From positions 1 to 6,291 of the forward strand of contig DOWL01000061.1 of assembly GCA_003519585.1 (NCBI GenBank): a stretch of DNA of 6,291 nucleotides, in the 5' to 3' direction. Shown one piece after another: positions 5,261-6,291 of this stretch. The stretch is from Nocardioides sp. GTDB lineage: Bacteria > Actinomycetota > Actinomycetes > Propionibacteriales > Nocardioidaceae. A program made the position numbers and the translations under genes. Under the pieces are notes generated by a model. The model was not told the origin of the DNA. It did no database searches and saw nothing but the letters and a program-made list of their open reading frames with translations. The first letter of the stretch is position 1; every line of letters starts with the position of its first letter.

Positions 5261-6223
5261 TTGCAGCTCTCATGGAGCGACCCGCGATTGTCCGTTGCCA
5301 GTGACTCACGGCGGACGGCGCGCTACCGCCTGCTCCAGTCGTGGTACCGCGAACAGGTGCTCAAGGCGGAGTACGGCGAGTACTGCGTCACCAACAGCGG
5401 CACCAGGCCGTTGGGCAGCCTGCTTGCACTCGACGACGTGATCCGGCGGCCCGAGCTCAACTTCCTGACCGACACCGCCGCTCAATACGCCCGCGAGCGG
5501 GCCGAGATCGTGCACGCCTCGGGCGGGACGATCGACAAGGCCCGGCTGGCCCGCAACATGTTGAGCAGCCTGCCGATGACGTTCTCGATCTTCGGCGAGC
5601 TGCGCGCCCGCCACGACCGGGGACTCGACGTGGTCCGGGCCTTCCTGGACCCGCAGGCCGTCGCGGTCGAGGTCATGGAGTGTGCCTGGCGGCCGGCGGT
5701 CGACGTGCTCGGCGACCGGTCCGGCTTCGACGCCGCGGTGGTGACCCTGCGCGCCGACGGCACTCGGCACCTGGTCGGGATCGAGGTGAAGTACACCGAG
5801 CAGTTCAACCGCACCATCTACAACAGCGACGCCTACCGTCAGGTGCACGAGACCTGTGGCTGGTTCAAGCCGTCCACGGCGCGACCGCTGCTCGGTCCGT
5901 CGACCAACCAGCTGTGGCGCACGAGCCTGCTGGCCGCGGCCTGCGTCCAGAACAATGTCATGGGCATCAGTTCGGCGAGCGTCGTGGTGATGTGCCTTGC
6001 CGAGGATCCCGACGCCGCACGTGCCCTGGTGGGCTTGAGCGTCGCGCTCCAGGAACCCGCCGAGCACTGCGGGATCGTCTCGCTGGAGGCCTTCGTGGCC
6101 GGGGTTCGCGAGGGGCTGGGGCCCGACGAGGAGTGGGCGGACGCCTTCGCGACCCGCTATCTCGACCCGCCGGCCATCCACGCCGAGCTCCCCGACGAGG
6201 ACTCGGAGTCGCTCGAGCTCTGA
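5261..6223 (+). CDS. Predicted PD-(D/E)XK nuclease, PGN_0703-like
   Basis: This encodes 320 residues. The core shows the nuclease signature: Asp157 in GFDAAV, a hairpin, then Glu175-Val-Lys177 in LVGIEVKYTE, the D...ExK metal-binding arrangement of restriction-endonuclease-like folds. Upstream, RNMLSSLPMTFSIFGEL (99-114) matches the SS-P-x-F-x-x-F-x-x-L pattern I recall from the PGN_0703-like family. Downstream, NQLWRTSLLAA (216-226) is a helix also typical of it. The C-terminal 20 residues are very acidic. There are no membrane segments or signal peptide. A TTG start is used, supported by AGGGGGG. No methyltransferase or specificity gene is visible, so a restriction-modification role cannot be claimed. 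Members may act in DNA defence or repair, but the target here is unknown. It has its own upstream region (5156-5260) and is probably cotranscribed with the partial gene beginning 5 bases after its stop. Confidence 0.8.
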   Translation: MQLSWSDPRLSVASDSRRTARYRLLQSWYREQVLKAEYGEYCVTNSGTRPLGSLLALDDVIRRPELNFLTDTAAQYARERAEIVHASGGTIDKARLARNMLSSLPMTFSIFGELRARHDRGLDVVRAFLDPQAVAVEVMECAWRPAVDVLGDRSGFDAAVVTLRADGTRHLVGIEVKYTEQFNRTIYNSDAYRQVHETCGWFKPSTARPLLGPSTNQLWRTSLLAAACVQNNVMGISSASVVVMCLAEDPDAARALVGLSVALQEPAEHCGIVSLEAFVAGVREGLGPDEEWADAFATRYLDPPAIHAELPDEDSESLEL

Positions 6224-6228
6224 GGCCA

Positions 6229-6291
6229 GTGGACGCTCGGGAGCGACTCGAAGGCGAGCGCCGCCGTACGGCGGAGCGGTTGGTCCGCCTG
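6229..6291 (+). CDS. N-terminal fragment, possibly a DksA/TraR-type zinc-finger regulator (cut by window end)
   Basis: A GTG at 6229 opens a frame that stays open to the window edge. It gives 21 residues beginning VDARERLEGERRR and ending AERLVRL. This charged, helical start resembles the coiled-coil N-terminus of actinobacterial DksA/TraR-family proteins, which bind RNA polymerase and carry a C-terminal zinc finger, not visible here. The start lies 5 bases after the nuclease stop. The GAGG spanning that stop is only 3 bases from the GTG, closer than usual. The call rests on a short stretch only. Confidence 0.45.
   Translation, partial: MDARERLEGERRRTAERLVRL

Noticed and set aside
5306..6181. 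Minus-strand frame of 291 residues opposite the nuclease
   Set aside because: It lacks motifs, and the opposite strand has a clear nuclease signature with a strong ribosome binding site.

Overview
This is a very GC-rich window, roughly 70% GC by eye. Codon third positions are G/C-rich, GTG and TTG starts are common, and two WXG100-type proteins are present. All of this points to an actinobacterium, plausibly Nocardioidaceae or a relative, although the genus cannot be fixed from the sequence.

The minus strand (3754 down to 16) carries a tightly packed, probably six-gene operon. In transcription order it encodes two WXG100-like secretion proteins (WHG and WYG turns), a 428-residue ESX-type toxin with CpnT-like helical N-terminal regions and a short C-terminal toxin tip, and a small strongly acidic protein that is the likely immunity partner. 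After a 62-base gap come a lipobox/stalk/transmembrane protein with 12 four-residue EPT-type repeats and a helical lipoprotein. Four of the five junctions are stop/start overlaps of 1 or 4 bases. The first four genes have the same order as esxF-esxE-cpnT-ift of Mycobacterium tuberculosis, but the toxin tip is too short and too different to be the TNT NADase domain. The reading is therefore a compact relative of that toxin-export cassette carrying a different warhead, plus two envelope proteins that may belong to it.

A 131-base divergent intergenic region (3755-3885) contains an inverted repeat, CGAAAAG...CTTTTCG. To its right, on the plus strand, is a 411-residue protein of unknown function with a very basic N-terminus (3886-5121). 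It is closed off by a strong terminator-like hairpin directly after the stop. Next is a predicted PD-(D/E)XK nuclease resembling the PGN_0703 family (5261-6223, TTG start with a strong ribosome binding site). Five bases after its stop begins an open frame that runs off the window and looks like the N-terminus of a DksA/TraR-type zinc-finger regulator.

No tRNA, rRNA, CRISPR array, insertion sequence or origin was seen. No stretch longer than 300 bases lacks a gene.
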